From contig NZ_JAHTMR010000003.1 in assembly GCF_019200975.1 (NCBI RefSeq), positions 506,630 to 570,629 on the forward strand: a stretch of DNA of 64,000 nucleotides. Direction: 5' to 3'. The DNA is from Pseudomonas sp. PD9R. GTDB lineage: Bacteria; Pseudomonadota; Gammaproteobacteria; Pseudomonadales; Pseudomonadaceae. Shown one piece after another: positions 52,966 to 62,136 of this stretch (the first letter of the stretch is position 1; every line of letters starts with the position of its first letter). Position numbers and translations under genes: made by a program. Below the pieces are notes generated by a model. The model ran no database searches, was not told where the DNA came from, and saw nothing but the letters and a program-made list of their open reading frames with translations.

Positions 52966-53763
52966 ATGAACAGCCTCTCCCCATCGCCCGATGTGGTCCT
53001 GGTCGAACGCAACGGCCCGATTGCCACCGTGGTGCTCAACCGCCCCGAAAAGCTCAATGCCACCACCTTGCAAAGCTGGCAACTGCTGGCCGCTGCCATG
53101 CGCCAACTCGACGCCGATGACAGCGTGCGCTGTGTGGTGATTCGCGGCGCCGGCACCCAGGCCTTCGCGCCGGGCAATGACATTTCGGAATTTGAAACCC
53201 ATCGAAACTCTGTCGATCAGGCCCGGGATTACGGTCGGGTGATGCACGACGCACTCAAGGCCATCGATGCCTGTCGCCACCCGCTGGTAGCGATGATCCA
53301 TGGCATTTGCGTGGGTGGCGGGCTGGGTATCGCGTCCCTTTGCGACATTCGCATCTGTGGTGAGTCGAGCCGTTTCGGTGTCCCCGTCAACAAGCTCGGG
53401 CTGGCCATGGCCCATGACGAAATGGGCGGCCTGATGCGTATCGCCGGGCCCGACGTGACGCTCGAGATTCTGTTGGAAGGGCGCGTGTTCGGTGCCCAGG
53501 AGGCGCTGGAAAAACGCCTGGTCAGCCGAGTGGTGGCCGATGCCGAGGTTGAAGCCAGCGCCTTGCAGAGCGCCCAGCGGATTGCCGCCGGCGCACCGTT
53601 GGTGGCGCGTTGGCACAAACAGTTTGTTCGCCGCCTGGTGAACCCGGCGCCGCTGACCGATGAGGAATATGAAGAAGCCTTCGCCTGCTTTGGCACCGAG
53701 GATTTCCAGATCGGCTATCAGGCCTTTCTGGCCAAGCGCAAACCCGTTTTCGGAGGGCAATAA
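52966..53763 (+). CDS. Enoyl-CoA hydratase/isomerase (crotonase) family protein
   Basis: The 265-residue protein has the crotonase fold: VVLNRPEKLNATT (23-35), the oxyanion hole AFAPGNDISEF (67-76) and HGICVGGGLGIASLCDIRI (112-130). The two catalytic glutamates of the hydratases are replaced by Gly121 and Val141, so simple water addition is unlikely by the standard mechanism. It may act as an isomerase, thioesterase or lyase on an acyl-CoA. It is followed 1 bp later by a CoA-transferase, with which it is co-transcribed. Confidence 0.88.
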   Translation: MNSLSPSPDVVLVERNGPIATVVLNRPEKLNATTLQSWQLLAAAMRQLDADDSVRCVVIRGAGTQAFAPGNDISEFETHRNSVDQARDYGRVMHDALKAIDACRHPLVAMIHGICVGGGLGIASLCDIRICGESSRFGVPVNKLGLAMAHDEMGGLMRIAGPDVTLEILLEGRVFGAQEALEKRLVSRVVADAEVEASALQSAQRIAAGAPLVARWHKQFVRRLVNPAPLTDEEYEEAFACFGTEDFQIGYQAFLAKRKPVFGGQ

Positions 53764-53764
53764 C

Positions 53765-54967
53765 ATGGCCGGACCACTGGCAGGAATGAAAGTCATCGAG
53801 CTGTCGCACATCATGTCTGGCCCAGTCTGCGGAATGATGCTGGCCGACATGGGGGCTGAGGTCATCAAGGTCGAGAAAATGGATGGTGGCGATGACTGTC
53901 GACGCTTCGCGCCGATCCTGGACCATGGCGAATCCGCCTCGTTCATGATGCTTAATCGCAACAAGCGTGACATCGCCCTGAATCTCAAGACCGAGGGCGG
54001 CAAAGAAGTGCTGCGCCGAATGTTGGCCGACGCGGATGTGGTGACTGAAAACTACCGCAACGGCACCATGGAAAAACTCGGCCTGGGCTATGACGTCCTC
54101 AAGGAACTCAACCCGGGGCTGATCTATTGCTCGGTGTCCGGCTACGGACGCACCGGCCCGTTCGCCGACAAGGGTGGCTTCGACCTGATTGCCCAAGGCT
54201 TGTCGGGGATGATGAGCAACACTGGCGAACCGGGGCAGGACCCGATCAAGGCCGGCTCGCCGATTGCCGACATCAATGCCGGAATCCTGGCTGCCTTGGG
54301 CATCGCTGCCGCCTATGCACACAAACTGCAGACCGGGCGCGGCCAAGTGGTCGATACCTCGTTGCTCGAAGCCGGTTTTCAGCAAATGTATTGGCCGGCG
54401 GCCAATTACTTTTCCGAAGGGGTAATCCTGCCCAAGATGGGCTCGGCCAACTCCACCAGCACGCCTTATCAGGCATTTCGCACCCGCGATGGCTGGATCA
54501 ATATCGGCGCGGCCAATCAGGGCAACTACGATCGCCTGCTGCAGGTGCTGGACGCCCCGGAAATTGCCAATGACCCGCGTTTCGCCAGCAACCCGGAGCG
54601 CATGCGCCACCGCGACGCACTTGTAGCGCTGATTACTGCACGCCTCGTGCAGGACACCACCGATAACTGGGTCACGCGGCTGGATGCCGTCGGTCTGCCG
54701 GTGGGTGCCGTTCTGGACATCGCCCAGGCAGTGGCGCATCCGCAGATTCTGGAACGGGAAATGATCGTTGAAACCCACCACCCGGTGACTGGCTCGGCCC
54801 GCAGCATCGCCTTGCCGATTCGCTTTTCCGAAACCCCCAAGCAAGTCAACCGACCGGCCCCGCTGCATGGCGAACACACCCTGGAGATTCTTCACGAGTA
54901 CGGTTTCGATGCGCAGCGCATCGCCGAACTGAGAAATGAGGGGGCGATTTTGGCCGCGGTCGGCTGA
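53765..54967 (+). CDS. Class III CoA-transferase (CaiB/BaiF family)
   Basis: The 400-residue protein is a formyl-CoA:oxalate-type CoA-transferase. The N-terminal LAGMKVIELSHIMSGPVCGMML is conserved, and the catalytic Asp169 sits in AGSPIADINAGILAALG. It would move CoA from a donor to the imported acid, supplying the crotonase with its acyl-CoA. The ATG at 53765 follows the crotonase stop by 1 bp. The acid itself cannot be named; carnitine-type and bile-acid-type clusters use the same pair. Confidence 0.9.
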   Translation: MAGPLAGMKVIELSHIMSGPVCGMMLADMGAEVIKVEKMDGGDDCRRFAPILDHGESASFMMLNRNKRDIALNLKTEGGKEVLRRMLADADVVTENYRNGTMEKLGLGYDVLKELNPGLIYCSVSGYGRTGPFADKGGFDLIAQGLSGMMSNTGEPGQDPIKAGSPIADINAGILAALGIAAAYAHKLQTGRGQVVDTSLLEAGFQQMYWPAANYFSEGVILPKMGSANSTSTPYQAFRTRDGWINIGAANQGNYDRLLQVLDAPEIANDPRFASNPERMRHRDALVALITARLVQDTTDNWVTRLDAVGLPVGAVLDIAQAVAHPQILEREMIVETHHPVTGSARSIALPIRFSETPKQVNRPAPLHGEHTLEILHEYGFDAQRIAELRNEGAILAAVG

Positions 54968-55006
54968 CCGACGGCAATTCCCCGTAACCCAAACATCGAG
55001 TTATCT

Positions 55007-55021
55007 ACAACAACAAAAAGG
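55007..55021 (+). promoter_or_regulatory. A-rich CAA leader of the MFS permease gene
   Basis: ACAACAACAAAAAGG lies 8 bases upstream of the permease ATG and includes its ribosome binding site. It is a good Hfq/Crc-type motif, implying catabolite repression of uptake. Confidence 0.55.
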
Positions 55022-55029
55022 TAGCGAAC

Positions 55030-56319
55030 ATGAACAGGTTCAAGCTCAAGGCAACCACCACCGTCATGGTGCTGCTGTGCCTGATGTACTTCATCACCTA
55101 CGTCGATCGCGTCAACGTCAGCACCGCCGCCGGACAGTTCAGCACCGAGCTGGGATTGAGCAACACTCAGTTGGGCTTCATCTTTTCGGCCTTCGCTTAC
55201 CCCTACATGATTTTCCAGTTCATCGGGGGTTGGGTCAGTGACCGTTTTGGCGCCAAACGCACCCTGATCGCCTGCGCCTTTGTCTGGGCCACCGCCACAG
55301 TGCTCACCGGCATGGCCGGCGGCTTCATGAGCCTGGTCGCGGCGCGCATGTTGCTGGGACTAGGGGAGGGCGCGACATTCCCTGCGGCCACCAGCGCCAT
55401 GGCGGCCTGGGTATCGAAGGAGAAGCGCGGTTTCGCCCAGGGCATCACACACTCGGCGGCACGCCTGGGCAATGCCATGGCACCGGTCATGGTCATGGGC
55501 CTGATGACCGCCTACGACTGGCGCTTCGCCTTCTACCTGCTGGGTGCGGTGAGCTTCGGCTGGGTGGTGTTGTGGTTCGTGGCCTACACCGAAAAACCCG
55601 CCGATCACCCGCGAATCACCCCCGAAGAGGTGGCTGCACTGCCCCAACCGAAGGTGCGTCAGAAGGACGCTCCCGGAACCTACGCGCGGTTGTTCAAACG
55701 GATGCTTCCGGTCTCCAGCGTGTACTTTTGCTACAACTGGATTCTCTGGCTGATGCTCAGTTGGATCCCGATGTACTTCATGCATAACTACAAACTGAAC
55801 ATCAAGGAAGCCGTGCTGTTTACCTCCGGCGTGTTCTTCGCCGGAGTGGTTGGCGACCTGCTTGGCGGCTGGATCAGCGACAAGATCCTGCACCGCACAG
55901 GTAATCTCAAGCTGGCTCGAACCTGGCTGGTGGCGATTTGCATGGGACTGACCGGGCTGGCGCTGATTCCGGTACTGTTATTCCAGGAGCCCATGTATTC
56001 GCTAATCTTCCTGGGGCTGGCGTTGTTCTTCAATGAAATGACGGTTGGACCGATGTGGGCCATCCCAATGGACATCGCCCACGACCGCGCCGGCACTGCC
56101 AGCGGCATCATGAACGGCACCGCAGCCACCGCCACCATCATCAGCCCGCTGCTGGCCGGCTACCTGATCGACAGGACCGGTGACTGGAGCCTGCCGTTCA
56201 TGGTCTCGATCGGTGTACTGGCATGCGGGGTCCTGCTGACCTTTACCATGAAGCCGCAAAACGCATTCGAAGCGAGAACGACGCAGTCTACGCAGTTGGA
56301 TTTGAACCCGGCAATTTGA
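55030..56319 (+). CDS. MFS permease, ACS (hexuronate/phthalate-type) family
   Basis: The 429-residue, 12-TM protein has YFITYVDRVNVSTAAGQFST (about 19-38), the ACS signature, and GGWVSDRFGAKRTLIAC in loop 2-3. It resembles the anion:cation symporters for glucarate, hexuronate and phthalate. It is 62 bp after the CoA-transferase gene, so it probably brings in the acid that is activated by that enzyme. The gene ends at a hairpin shared with the convergent efflux operon. Confidence 0.88.
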   Translation: MNRFKLKATTTVMVLLCLMYFITYVDRVNVSTAAGQFSTELGLSNTQLGFIFSAFAYPYMIFQFIGGWVSDRFGAKRTLIACAFVWATATVLTGMAGGFMSLVAARMLLGLGEGATFPAATSAMAAWVSKEKRGFAQGITHSAARLGNAMAPVMVMGLMTAYDWRFAFYLLGAVSFGWVVLWFVAYTEKPADHPRITPEEVAALPQPKVRQKDAPGTYARLFKRMLPVSSVYFCYNWILWLMLSWIPMYFMHNYKLNIKEAVLFTSGVFFAGVVGDLLGGWISDKILHRTGNLKLARTWLVAICMGLTGLALIPVLLFQEPMYSLIFLGLALFFNEMTVGPMWAIPMDIAHDRAGTASGIMNGTAATATIISPLLAGYLIDRTGDWSLPFMVSIGVLACGVLLTFTMKPQNAFEARTTQSTQLDLNPAI

Positions 56320-56375
56320 TAACGACCACTGCGTGATCTCCATGGCGTTAAATACAACGACTTGATTCAGGCTGG

Positions 56376-56412
56376 CAAGTGGGGAGGCGCTGAGCAGCGC
56401 CGGCCTCACTTG
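56376..56412. terminator. Bidirectional hairpin between the two convergent MFS genes
   Basis: CAAGTG and CACTTG form the outer stem, and GGCGCT and AGCGCC the inner stem, with a bulge between. It overlaps the stop codon of the efflux MFS gene. It has no long T run; a dual terminator is plausible. Confidence 0.5.
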
Positions 56413-57926
56413 AAAGTCTTCTGCGTCATGGAAATAACCAGAGCAATACTGGCGACAATGATGACTGCCCAGAAATACTCCATGCTCGCGACCAGGGTTG
56501 ATTGTTGGTGTAAGGATTGGGCAAGTGTCGCTACCGAAATCTGGCTGGCGGGGCCCGCACCAACGGTAGGTGTGAGTGCCTGGGCCAGCATCTGAGTCTG
56601 TTCCAGATAGAGCGGATCGCCTGCGCTGAAGTGACCGTTGAGGTTGTTGTATTGCACGGTGGTGCGCCATTGCAGGAACAAGGTCGCAACGGTTGTGCCG
56701 AGTGCCATGGCTATCTGCGCCAGCATGCTTTTGATCTGATAGGCGTGGGCGAACAGCGTGTCATGGTGTGTCACATCGCGAAATGTCTGCATGGCCGCCG
56801 TGGCGAGTACCAGCATCACGAAACAACCGTTAAGCACCAGCGCAGGCAAGATGTTTGCCCACATATTCGCGCCAGGCGTAAGGGCGGAAGCCATCCAGCC
56901 GAAGCCGACCAGCGCTGCGAACCCGGCCACGAAAAACTTCTTCGGAGCGGGGAATTTGGGAATAACCACGGACATGATGCCCCAGGTGACTAGCGCTCCC
57001 GCCAACCCGAAAGCCTGAAACGTACCGATTGTGTCCCATGAATAGCCCAGCCCGGTCTGCAGAAAGTACGGCAAGATGTAATTGTTGCCGCCCAGCACTA
57101 TGTAGGTGAAGCAGAAGAGGGCCACCCCTAGCATGTAGCGGTGTTGCATCAGGTCTTTAACCTTGAGAAAAGGCGCATGTTTGCCGTGTTCGGCATGGAA
57201 AAAGATATAGATGCCCAGCGCAGCGAGTAGCGCAAATGCGATGAGAATGAATGATTCGTTGTAAAAGTCGTAGTAGGAGCGTTGAAGGACATAAAGAAGG
57301 AAAAAACTGCTGACCGCTAACAAGAGGATATTTGCCGGGCTGGAGGGCGTTCTTTCATCTTCCGGCGCAAGGGTATTGGGCAGAAAACGCGTACACAGGA
57401 AAGCTGCGATCACAGCGCCGGCGGCCAATATCCCGAAAATGGCGTGCCAGGTGTCTTCAACCACCACAAGTGACGAGAGGAATGGCGCCGAAGCTGTACC
57501 GCCAGCCAGACCGGTAGCAAACACCTTGATCCCGACAAAACGCCCGGGGCCAGGCGGGAGCAGGTTGACCATCAAACGCGCGGATGTCATGAACGATGCG
57601 CCACCCAATGCCATGATCACGCGACCGACGGTGAAGGTGCTCAGATCCGTCCCCACACCACACACGAATGCGCCCACTACGTAAATGCTGATCGAACCCA
57701 GCATGAAGTTACGCCAACCCAGCCGCTCGACCAGCCAGCGCTGCTTGGAGATGACCACGACGGCGATGCACGCATACAGCGCAGCGACAAGCGTGAACTC
57801 TTCGGGACTGGCGTCTATTTCCCCGCGGATTGGCGCCGAGGCAAAAGCAATCATGCCTGCTTGCAAATACTCCAGCGCGCACAACAGTCCCACCGTCAGT
57901 AATAAGGCGGCATTCTTTCTGTACAT
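56406..57926 (-). CDS. MFS efflux pump, DHA2 (EmrB-like, 14 TM)
   Basis: The 506-residue protein has about 14 helices. It starts with a helix at LLLTVGLLCALEYLQAGMIA and contains VVISKQRWLVERLGWRNFML at loop 2-3 and IMALGGASFMTSARLMVNLL in helix 5. It lies 12 bp after the EmrA-like adaptor gene. With the adaptor and outer-membrane factor it would form an EmrAB-TolC-type tripartite pump for hydrophobic drugs or weak acids. Confidence 0.88.
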   Translation of the reverse strand: MYRKNAALLLTVGLLCALEYLQAGMIAFASAPIRGEIDASPEEFTLVAALYACIAVVVISKQRWLVERLGWRNFMLGSISIYVVGAFVCGVGTDLSTFTVGRVIMALGGASFMTSARLMVNLLPPGPGRFVGIKVFATGLAGGTASAPFLSSLVVVEDTWHAIFGILAAGAVIAAFLCTRFLPNTLAPEDERTPSSPANILLLAVSSFFLLYVLQRSYYDFYNESFILIAFALLAALGIYIFFHAEHGKHAPFLKVKDLMQHRYMLGVALFCFTYIVLGGNNYILPYFLQTGLGYSWDTIGTFQAFGLAGALVTWGIMSVVIPKFPAPKKFFVAGFAALVGFGWMASALTPGANMWANILPALVLNGCFVMLVLATAAMQTFRDVTHHDTLFAHAYQIKSMLAQIAMALGTTVATLFLQWRTTVQYNNLNGHFSAGDPLYLEQTQMLAQALTPTVGAGPASQISVATLAQSLHQQSTLVASMEYFWAVIIVASIALVISMTQKTFK

Positions 57927-57938
57927 GGTTTGGCCCCG

Positions 57939-59126
57939 TTACAGATTCAAATCTTTGGAGCCAGGACGATCTGCGTTAGCAATGATCACTTGCTCGACGA
58001 TGTCGTTGGCATCTTTAAGCTCGTTGTTAAAAATGTCGGTGCTATAAGCCGGTTGCGGCGGTGTTCGAGTGTTAAGCACGGGGCCGCTGGTATCAGAGGT
58101 GTCCACCGAAACTCGCATGGACAAGCCGAGGCGTAGCGGATTTCGTGCAACTTCTTCAGGCTTCAGTGCTATTCGCACAGGCACGCGCTGGGTGACTTTG
58201 ATCCAATTGCCTGTGGCGTTTTGCGCCGGCATCAGGGAGAAAGCGCTTCCCGTGCCAGCATCCAGCCCGACAACCGTTCCATGGAAATCCACATGGCGGC
58301 TGTAGGCATCGGCGCTTAGATGGACGGATTGCCCAATACGCAAATGTTCGAGTTGAGATTCTTTGAAGTTGGCGTTCACCCAAACCTGATCCATGGGCAC
58401 AACTGACATCAGTGCCACGCCCGGGCTGATCCGCTGCCCAACTTGCACGCTACGTTTGGTCACGATGCCTGAGGTAGGGGAGTAGACCTGCGTGCGGTGC
58501 CGTGAGATGTAGGCATCACGCAGATTGCTTGCAGCAACGAGAACGTCAGGGTGGGTTCGAAGCGTCGTGTTGTCCACCATAGCAAGGCGAACTGCCAAGG
58601 CATGCCGAGTGCCTTCCAGGCCCGAAACAGCATTCTTGAGAACTTCTTCGGCATGGCTGATCTCCTCTCGGGAAACTGCCCCGCTGGAGGCAAGCTGATT
58701 GCGGCGGCGTACATCATCCTGTGCCTTGCGCACGTCGTTTTGTCTTTGGTTGACCTCGGCCTGCAACTGCTGCACTTGATAATACTGAGTGCGTGCCTGC
58801 CGTACAGCCCGGGCCAGGTTGGATTTGGCGCGCTCATATTGAATCTCGGCGTCCACGGCATTCAGTGTGACAAGTGGTGAATTAGTGTCGACGTGATCCG
58901 TATTGTCGACACTGATGACCGTCACCGTACCGCTGACCTGAGAAGTCACCTGAACGATGTTACCGTCGACATAGGCATCGTCGGTGGTTTCTGTTCCCTG
59001 CTTCAGCACGTACCACCCTGCCAACGCCGCCACCAACAGCGCGATGACCAGAATCAAAAGGAGTCGAGGCATGAAGGGGGCTTTTCGTGTTACGGATTCA
59101 GTAGTGGGGGAAGTATTGGACGTCAT
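57939..59126 (-). CDS. HlyD/EmrA-type membrane fusion protein
   Basis: The 395-residue protein has one N-terminal TM (about 19-40), the biotinyl-lipoyl-like start TDDAYVDGNIVQVTSQVSGTV (about 50-70), a long coiled-coil hairpin (about 90-200) and the beta-barrel signature VWVNANFKESQLEHLRIGQ. This is EmrA-type. Its start overlaps the outer-membrane factor gene by 4 bp (ATGA). It links the DHA2 pump to the outer membrane. Confidence 0.92.
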   Translation of the reverse strand: MTSNTSPTTESVTRKAPFMPRLLLILVIALLVAALAGWYVLKQGTETTDDAYVDGNIVQVTSQVSGTVTVISVDNTDHVDTNSPLVTLNAVDAEIQYERAKSNLARAVRQARTQYYQVQQLQAEVNQRQNDVRKAQDDVRRRNQLASSGAVSREEISHAEEVLKNAVSGLEGTRHALAVRLAMVDNTTLRTHPDVLVAASNLRDAYISRHRTQVYSPTSGIVTKRSVQVGQRISPGVALMSVVPMDQVWVNANFKESQLEHLRIGQSVHLSADAYSRHVDFHGTVVGLDAGTGSAFSLMPAQNATGNWIKVTQRVPVRIALKPEEVARNPLRLGLSMRVSVDTSDTSGPVLNTRTPPQPAYSTDIFNNELKDANDIVEQVIIANADRPGSKDLNL

Positions 59127-60631
59127 GATTTATCAGCTACGGTAGAGTTTGCATTGGCGGTCATGGGCATTTCCGGGCGGTACCCACCACCCAGAGCCCG
59201 GCTCAAGTTGGCTTGCAAGGAAATCGCTCTGGACTGCAAGTCGACCAATTGGCGTTTTTCAACGAGCGTGGCGTTCTGTGTCGCCAAGACTTGCAGATAG
59301 GTCGCCAGGCCCGCGGCATAGCGCTTGTCCACGAGATCCGCTGCGGCCGCTGCAGTCGCTACAGCCTCGTTCTGTTGCGCCAGGCGCTCCTTCAACCAGC
59401 GAAGCGAAGACAATTGATCGGCGATGTCACGCAGCGCGTCGATGACCGTCTGGTTGTAGTTTTCAACAGCGAGATCGTATGCCGCATCCTGCGCATCGAG
59501 GTTGCCGCGCAAGCGGCCCCCTTCGAAAATGGGCAGACTGACCGCCGGCGCCACTCCCAAAATGCGGCTACTGTGATCGTTGAACGTGTCGAAAGCCAGG
59601 CTTTGCAATCCAACGAAAGCCGTCAAGTTCACGTCCGGGTAGAAGCGCGCCTTGGCAACATCAATCTCATGACCAGAGGCCTCCACGCGCCAGCGTTGAG
59701 CCACAACATCCGGTCGATGACCGATCAGTTCAGCCGGGATATTCGACGGCATCACGACCGTGGCGCTTGCTTGCAGGTGAGGTCGGTTAATCGTGCGTCC
59801 ACGGTCAGGCCCTTTGCCTAGCAGTGATGCGAGTTTATTTTGATTGAGTTCGATGGACTCTTTGAGCGCTGCAATATTGGCTCTACTGGCAGGCAATGCG
59901 GCCTGTGACTGCTTGATGTCAATTTCCGTACCGAGCTCGGCGACGAAACGCTTTTTAGTAAGTTCCTCAATCTGTTCCTGCTGATTGAGCAGGGCCTGTG
60001 CCACGTCGATTTGTTCATAGACATTTTGCAAGGCGATATACGTTTGTACGATCGAGGAAGAGAGTATTAGAGAAGCAGCGCGCTCATCCACTTCCAATGC
60101 CTTTCGCCTGCCCACAGCCGCCTCGACTGAAGAGCGGTTCTTGCCCCAGAAATCCAGTTCATAGCCGACATTCAAAGTCCCTTGGTGGACGTTCTGCCAT
60201 GTGCCCTTTGCAGGCGCAGGGGTTGTGCCATTGGAGCTGAACCGCTCGCGGGTAACACTCATGGACGCGCTGACGTCAGGGAACAACTGGGCACCCTGTA
60301 TCGCTTCCAGTGCGCTGGCCTGGTGGACACGCGCTGCGGCGGAACGAAGGGTAGGGCTGTTGCTGAGCGCTTCACTTATCAACTCGTCAAGTTGAGGATC
60401 TTTGAAACTGCTCCACCAGTTGTCAGTGGGCCATGAAGCCTCGGAGAGCTTGATTCCACTATTGGCAAGCGTCTCGTTGACCTCCGTAGGCTGCAACATG
60501 CGTGATTGCGGTTTCAGATCGCTGAACGTGCATCCAGAAAGCATCACCAGCGCCATCGCTATCGACGCGATCCTGCCTGATTTCGGGAAGGGCAACCTGT
60601 CCTTTGCGCCCTGATTAAATGGACTTCTCAT
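59123..60631 (-). CDS. RND/EmrAB-type outer-membrane factor lipoprotein (OprM/NodT family)
   Basis: The 502-residue protein has a lipoprotein signal with lipobox MLSGC (near residues 29-33). Two OEP domains follow, with motifs GYELDFWGKNRSSVEAA and LGVAPAVSLPIFEGGRLRGNLDAQDA. It would be the TolC-like channel of the pump. The ATG at 60631 was chosen for the lipoprotein signal; a TTG at 60685 is also in frame. It is the first gene of the efflux operon, downstream of the TetR gene. Confidence 0.92.
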   Translation of the reverse strand: MRSPFNQGAKDRLPFPKSGRIASIAMALVMLSGCTFSDLKPQSRMLQPTEVNETLANSGIKLSEASWPTDNWWSSFKDPQLDELISEALSNSPTLRSAAARVHQASALEAIQGAQLFPDVSASMSVTRERFSSNGTTPAPAKGTWQNVHQGTLNVGYELDFWGKNRSSVEAAVGRRKALEVDERAASLILSSSIVQTYIALQNVYEQIDVAQALLNQQEQIEELTKKRFVAELGTEIDIKQSQAALPASRANIAALKESIELNQNKLASLLGKGPDRGRTINRPHLQASATVVMPSNIPAELIGHRPDVVAQRWRVEASGHEIDVAKARFYPDVNLTAFVGLQSLAFDTFNDHSSRILGVAPAVSLPIFEGGRLRGNLDAQDAAYDLAVENYNQTVIDALRDIADQLSSLRWLKERLAQQNEAVATAAAAADLVDKRYAAGLATYLQVLATQNATLVEKRQLVDLQSRAISLQANLSRALGGGYRPEMPMTANANSTVADKS

Positions 60632-60697
60632 TAACGATTCTCTGAAGCATGCGGTGAAAATAAGAGAGGGCAGGGCTTTCGCCAAAAAAATTAATAA

Positions 60698-60710
60698 ACA
60701 CTGTTAGTGT
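60698..60710. promoter_or_regulatory. Inverted repeat in the efflux promoter region
   Basis: ACACTGTTAGTGT (arms ACACT/AGTGT, 3-bp spacer) lies 67 bp before the outer-membrane factor start, between it and the TetR gene. It is a reasonable operator for the TetR repressor. Confidence 0.55.
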
Positions 60711-60723
60711 CGTTATGCTCATT

Positions 60724-60742
60724 AAAAAACCGCCGAAGCGGT
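60724..60742 (-). terminator. Terminator of the TetR gene
   Basis: On the minus strand ACCGC-TTCG-GCGGT forms a hairpin with a stable UUCG tetraloop, followed by six T. It starts 10 bp after the TetR stop codon and separates the regulator from the efflux operon. Confidence 0.85.
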
Positions 60743-60751
60743 ATTGCCGAT

Positions 60752-61372
60752 TTATCGAGACCTCAAGCCCTTCACGATGATGGCAACGGCATTGTCGATG
60801 TCATCCAGGTTTTCGAGGTCTGCGGTGACCAGGTGAAGCCAGGACGTCCCGGTCAGCATCGAGACGGCGCTATCAATGGCGGGGCTTTCCTGGATTTCCG
60901 CCGACTCCACTGCCCGGGCAAAGATCTTTCGTAACGTGCGCTCGCGGCGGGGTAGAAACTCTTTGCGGAACTCCTCAAGCGCTGTCGACTCGTGCTGGAT
61001 CTCGGCAATCAAGCTGCGCAAGGTCTCGCCCGCGCTCGATGTACGCCACCAGTGCCAGAGGGAGCGCAAGTGAACGATTAGGTCTTTCTCCAGATCACCG
61101 GTGTTCGGCTGTGTCACAAACGTCAGGGCGGTGCGTTCATACACATCCCTGAGCAGCGCGCTCTTGCTCTTCCACCAGCGATAGATCGTAGGCTTGCTCG
61201 AGCCGGCACGTTCCACCAGCGCGTCCATCGTGAATGCCTGATAGCCACGCTCCTCAAGGATCGCAGCTGCGGCCTCAAGAATGGCTTCTGTGCTCTGAGG
61301 GCTGCGTACAGCACCGATGGAGGATCGGCTACGCGCTTTGGCAGGTTTGGGCTGGTCGGGCTTGGAGGTCAT
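60752..61372 (-). CDS. TetR-family transcriptional regulator
   Basis: The 206-residue protein has an N-terminal TetR HTH (about 27-70; LEERGYQAFTMDALVERAGSSKPTIYRWWKSK in part: MDALVERAGSSKPTIYRWW) and a C-terminal ligand domain with WHWWRTSSAGETLRSLIAE. It lies directly upstream of the EmrAB-TolC-type operon on the same strand and is probably its repressor. A second palindrome at 61475-61495 lies upstream of its own start. Confidence 0.92.
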   Translation of the reverse strand: MTSKPDQPKPAKARSRSSIGAVRSPQSTEAILEAAAAILEERGYQAFTMDALVERAGSSKPTIYRWWKSKSALLRDVYERTALTFVTQPNTGDLEKDLIVHLRSLWHWWRTSSAGETLRSLIAEIQHESTALEEFRKEFLPRRERTLRKIFARAVESAEIQESPAIDSAVSMLTGTSWLHLVTADLENLDDIDNAVAIIVKGLRSR

Positions 61373-61474
61373 ATGCTGCTCTGACTGGTTTTGCGAACGT
61401 AAAAAGCGTCAATAGAAACTGTCGGTATTTATAAGTTAAAAAATAAATTCGGTCAATAAGAGAAGCCCGCTTCA

Positions 61475-61495
61475 ACTATTCAAGTTGTGAATAGT
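61475..61495. promoter_or_regulatory. Perfect 8-bp-arm palindrome in the TetR/MarR gap
   Basis: ACTATTCA-AGTTG-TGAATAGT has perfect 8-base arms. It lies in the 201-bp gap between the divergent TetR and MarR genes, 79 bp before the MarR start. A MarR-type protein would fit a 21-bp site; TetR is the alternative. Confidence 0.65.
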
Positions 61496-61573
61496 GAGTA
61501 TGGCATTTAAATATGATCTATTTCGGGAGTTGCTGTTACAGTAATTAATCGAACTACCTATTTGGAGGCGTGA

Positions 61574-62041
61574 GTGGTTACGCATTTAATTGACGCATTT
61601 AATGTGCTTGAGAGCGTTAATAAAGCGATGGGGGAGTGGATAGAAAAATCCATTGCCAGCCACAACCTGACAGTTCTGGATTTTCGAATTCTTGATAGCC
61701 TGGCCCAGGGTGCCGTAACGACTACGAGTCAGTGCGCCAGTCATCTGAATATCATGCACTCCAAAATATCCTTGAGTACTGAAAAACTCGAAAGAGCAGG
61801 CTTTGTGCAACGTCGACGCGACCGGCCGGATAGACGAATGGTTGCATTGCAGTTATCAGACGAAGGCCTCGAAATCTATGAGCTTGCTCTGGACGCATTG
61901 AATGAGCAGTGGCAAAACCTGCTGGGCAATGTCGGCACCGATGTAATGCAGATGGCTGCACTTTTCGCTGGCCCGACTTTGGTCCCCATTGGGAAGTTGA
62001 TTAAAAATTCGCTACAGGAAAGAAATTCATCGGTTAAATAG
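61574..62041 (+). CDS. MarR-family transcriptional regulator
   Basis: The 155-residue protein has the MarR winged HTH (about 45-100; QCASHLNIMHSKISLSTEKLERAGFVQRRRDRPDRRMVALQLSDEG in part: HSKISLSTEKLERAGFV and RDRPDRRMVALQLS). Start is a GTG at 61574 after TTTGGAGG. It is more AT-rich in its first half than its neighbours. It is divergent from TetR and convergent with the porin. It may respond to aromatic acids, by family habit. Confidence 0.9.
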   Translation: MVTHLIDAFNVLESVNKAMGEWIEKSIASHNLTVLDFRILDSLAQGAVTTTSQCASHLNIMHSKISLSTEKLERAGFVQRRRDRPDRRMVALQLSDEGLEIYELALDALNEQWQNLLGNVGTDVMQMAALFAGPTLVPIGKLIKNSLQERNSSVK

Positions 62042-62065
62042 ACAGGGTGGCAATACTCCTTCAGT

Positions 62066-62097
62066 CGCGGCGGCAATTGAATTCCAATGCCGCCGCG
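62066..62097. terminator. Hairpin between convergent MarR and porin genes
   Basis: CGCGGCGGCA pairs perfectly with TGCCGCCGCG around a 12-base loop. It lies between two convergent genes and has no clear T run. It may act as a bidirectional stop. Confidence 0.5.
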
Positions 62098-62136
62098 CGG
62101 CTATCCAGCAATCGTTCAGTCAAACCGCTAGATTTC

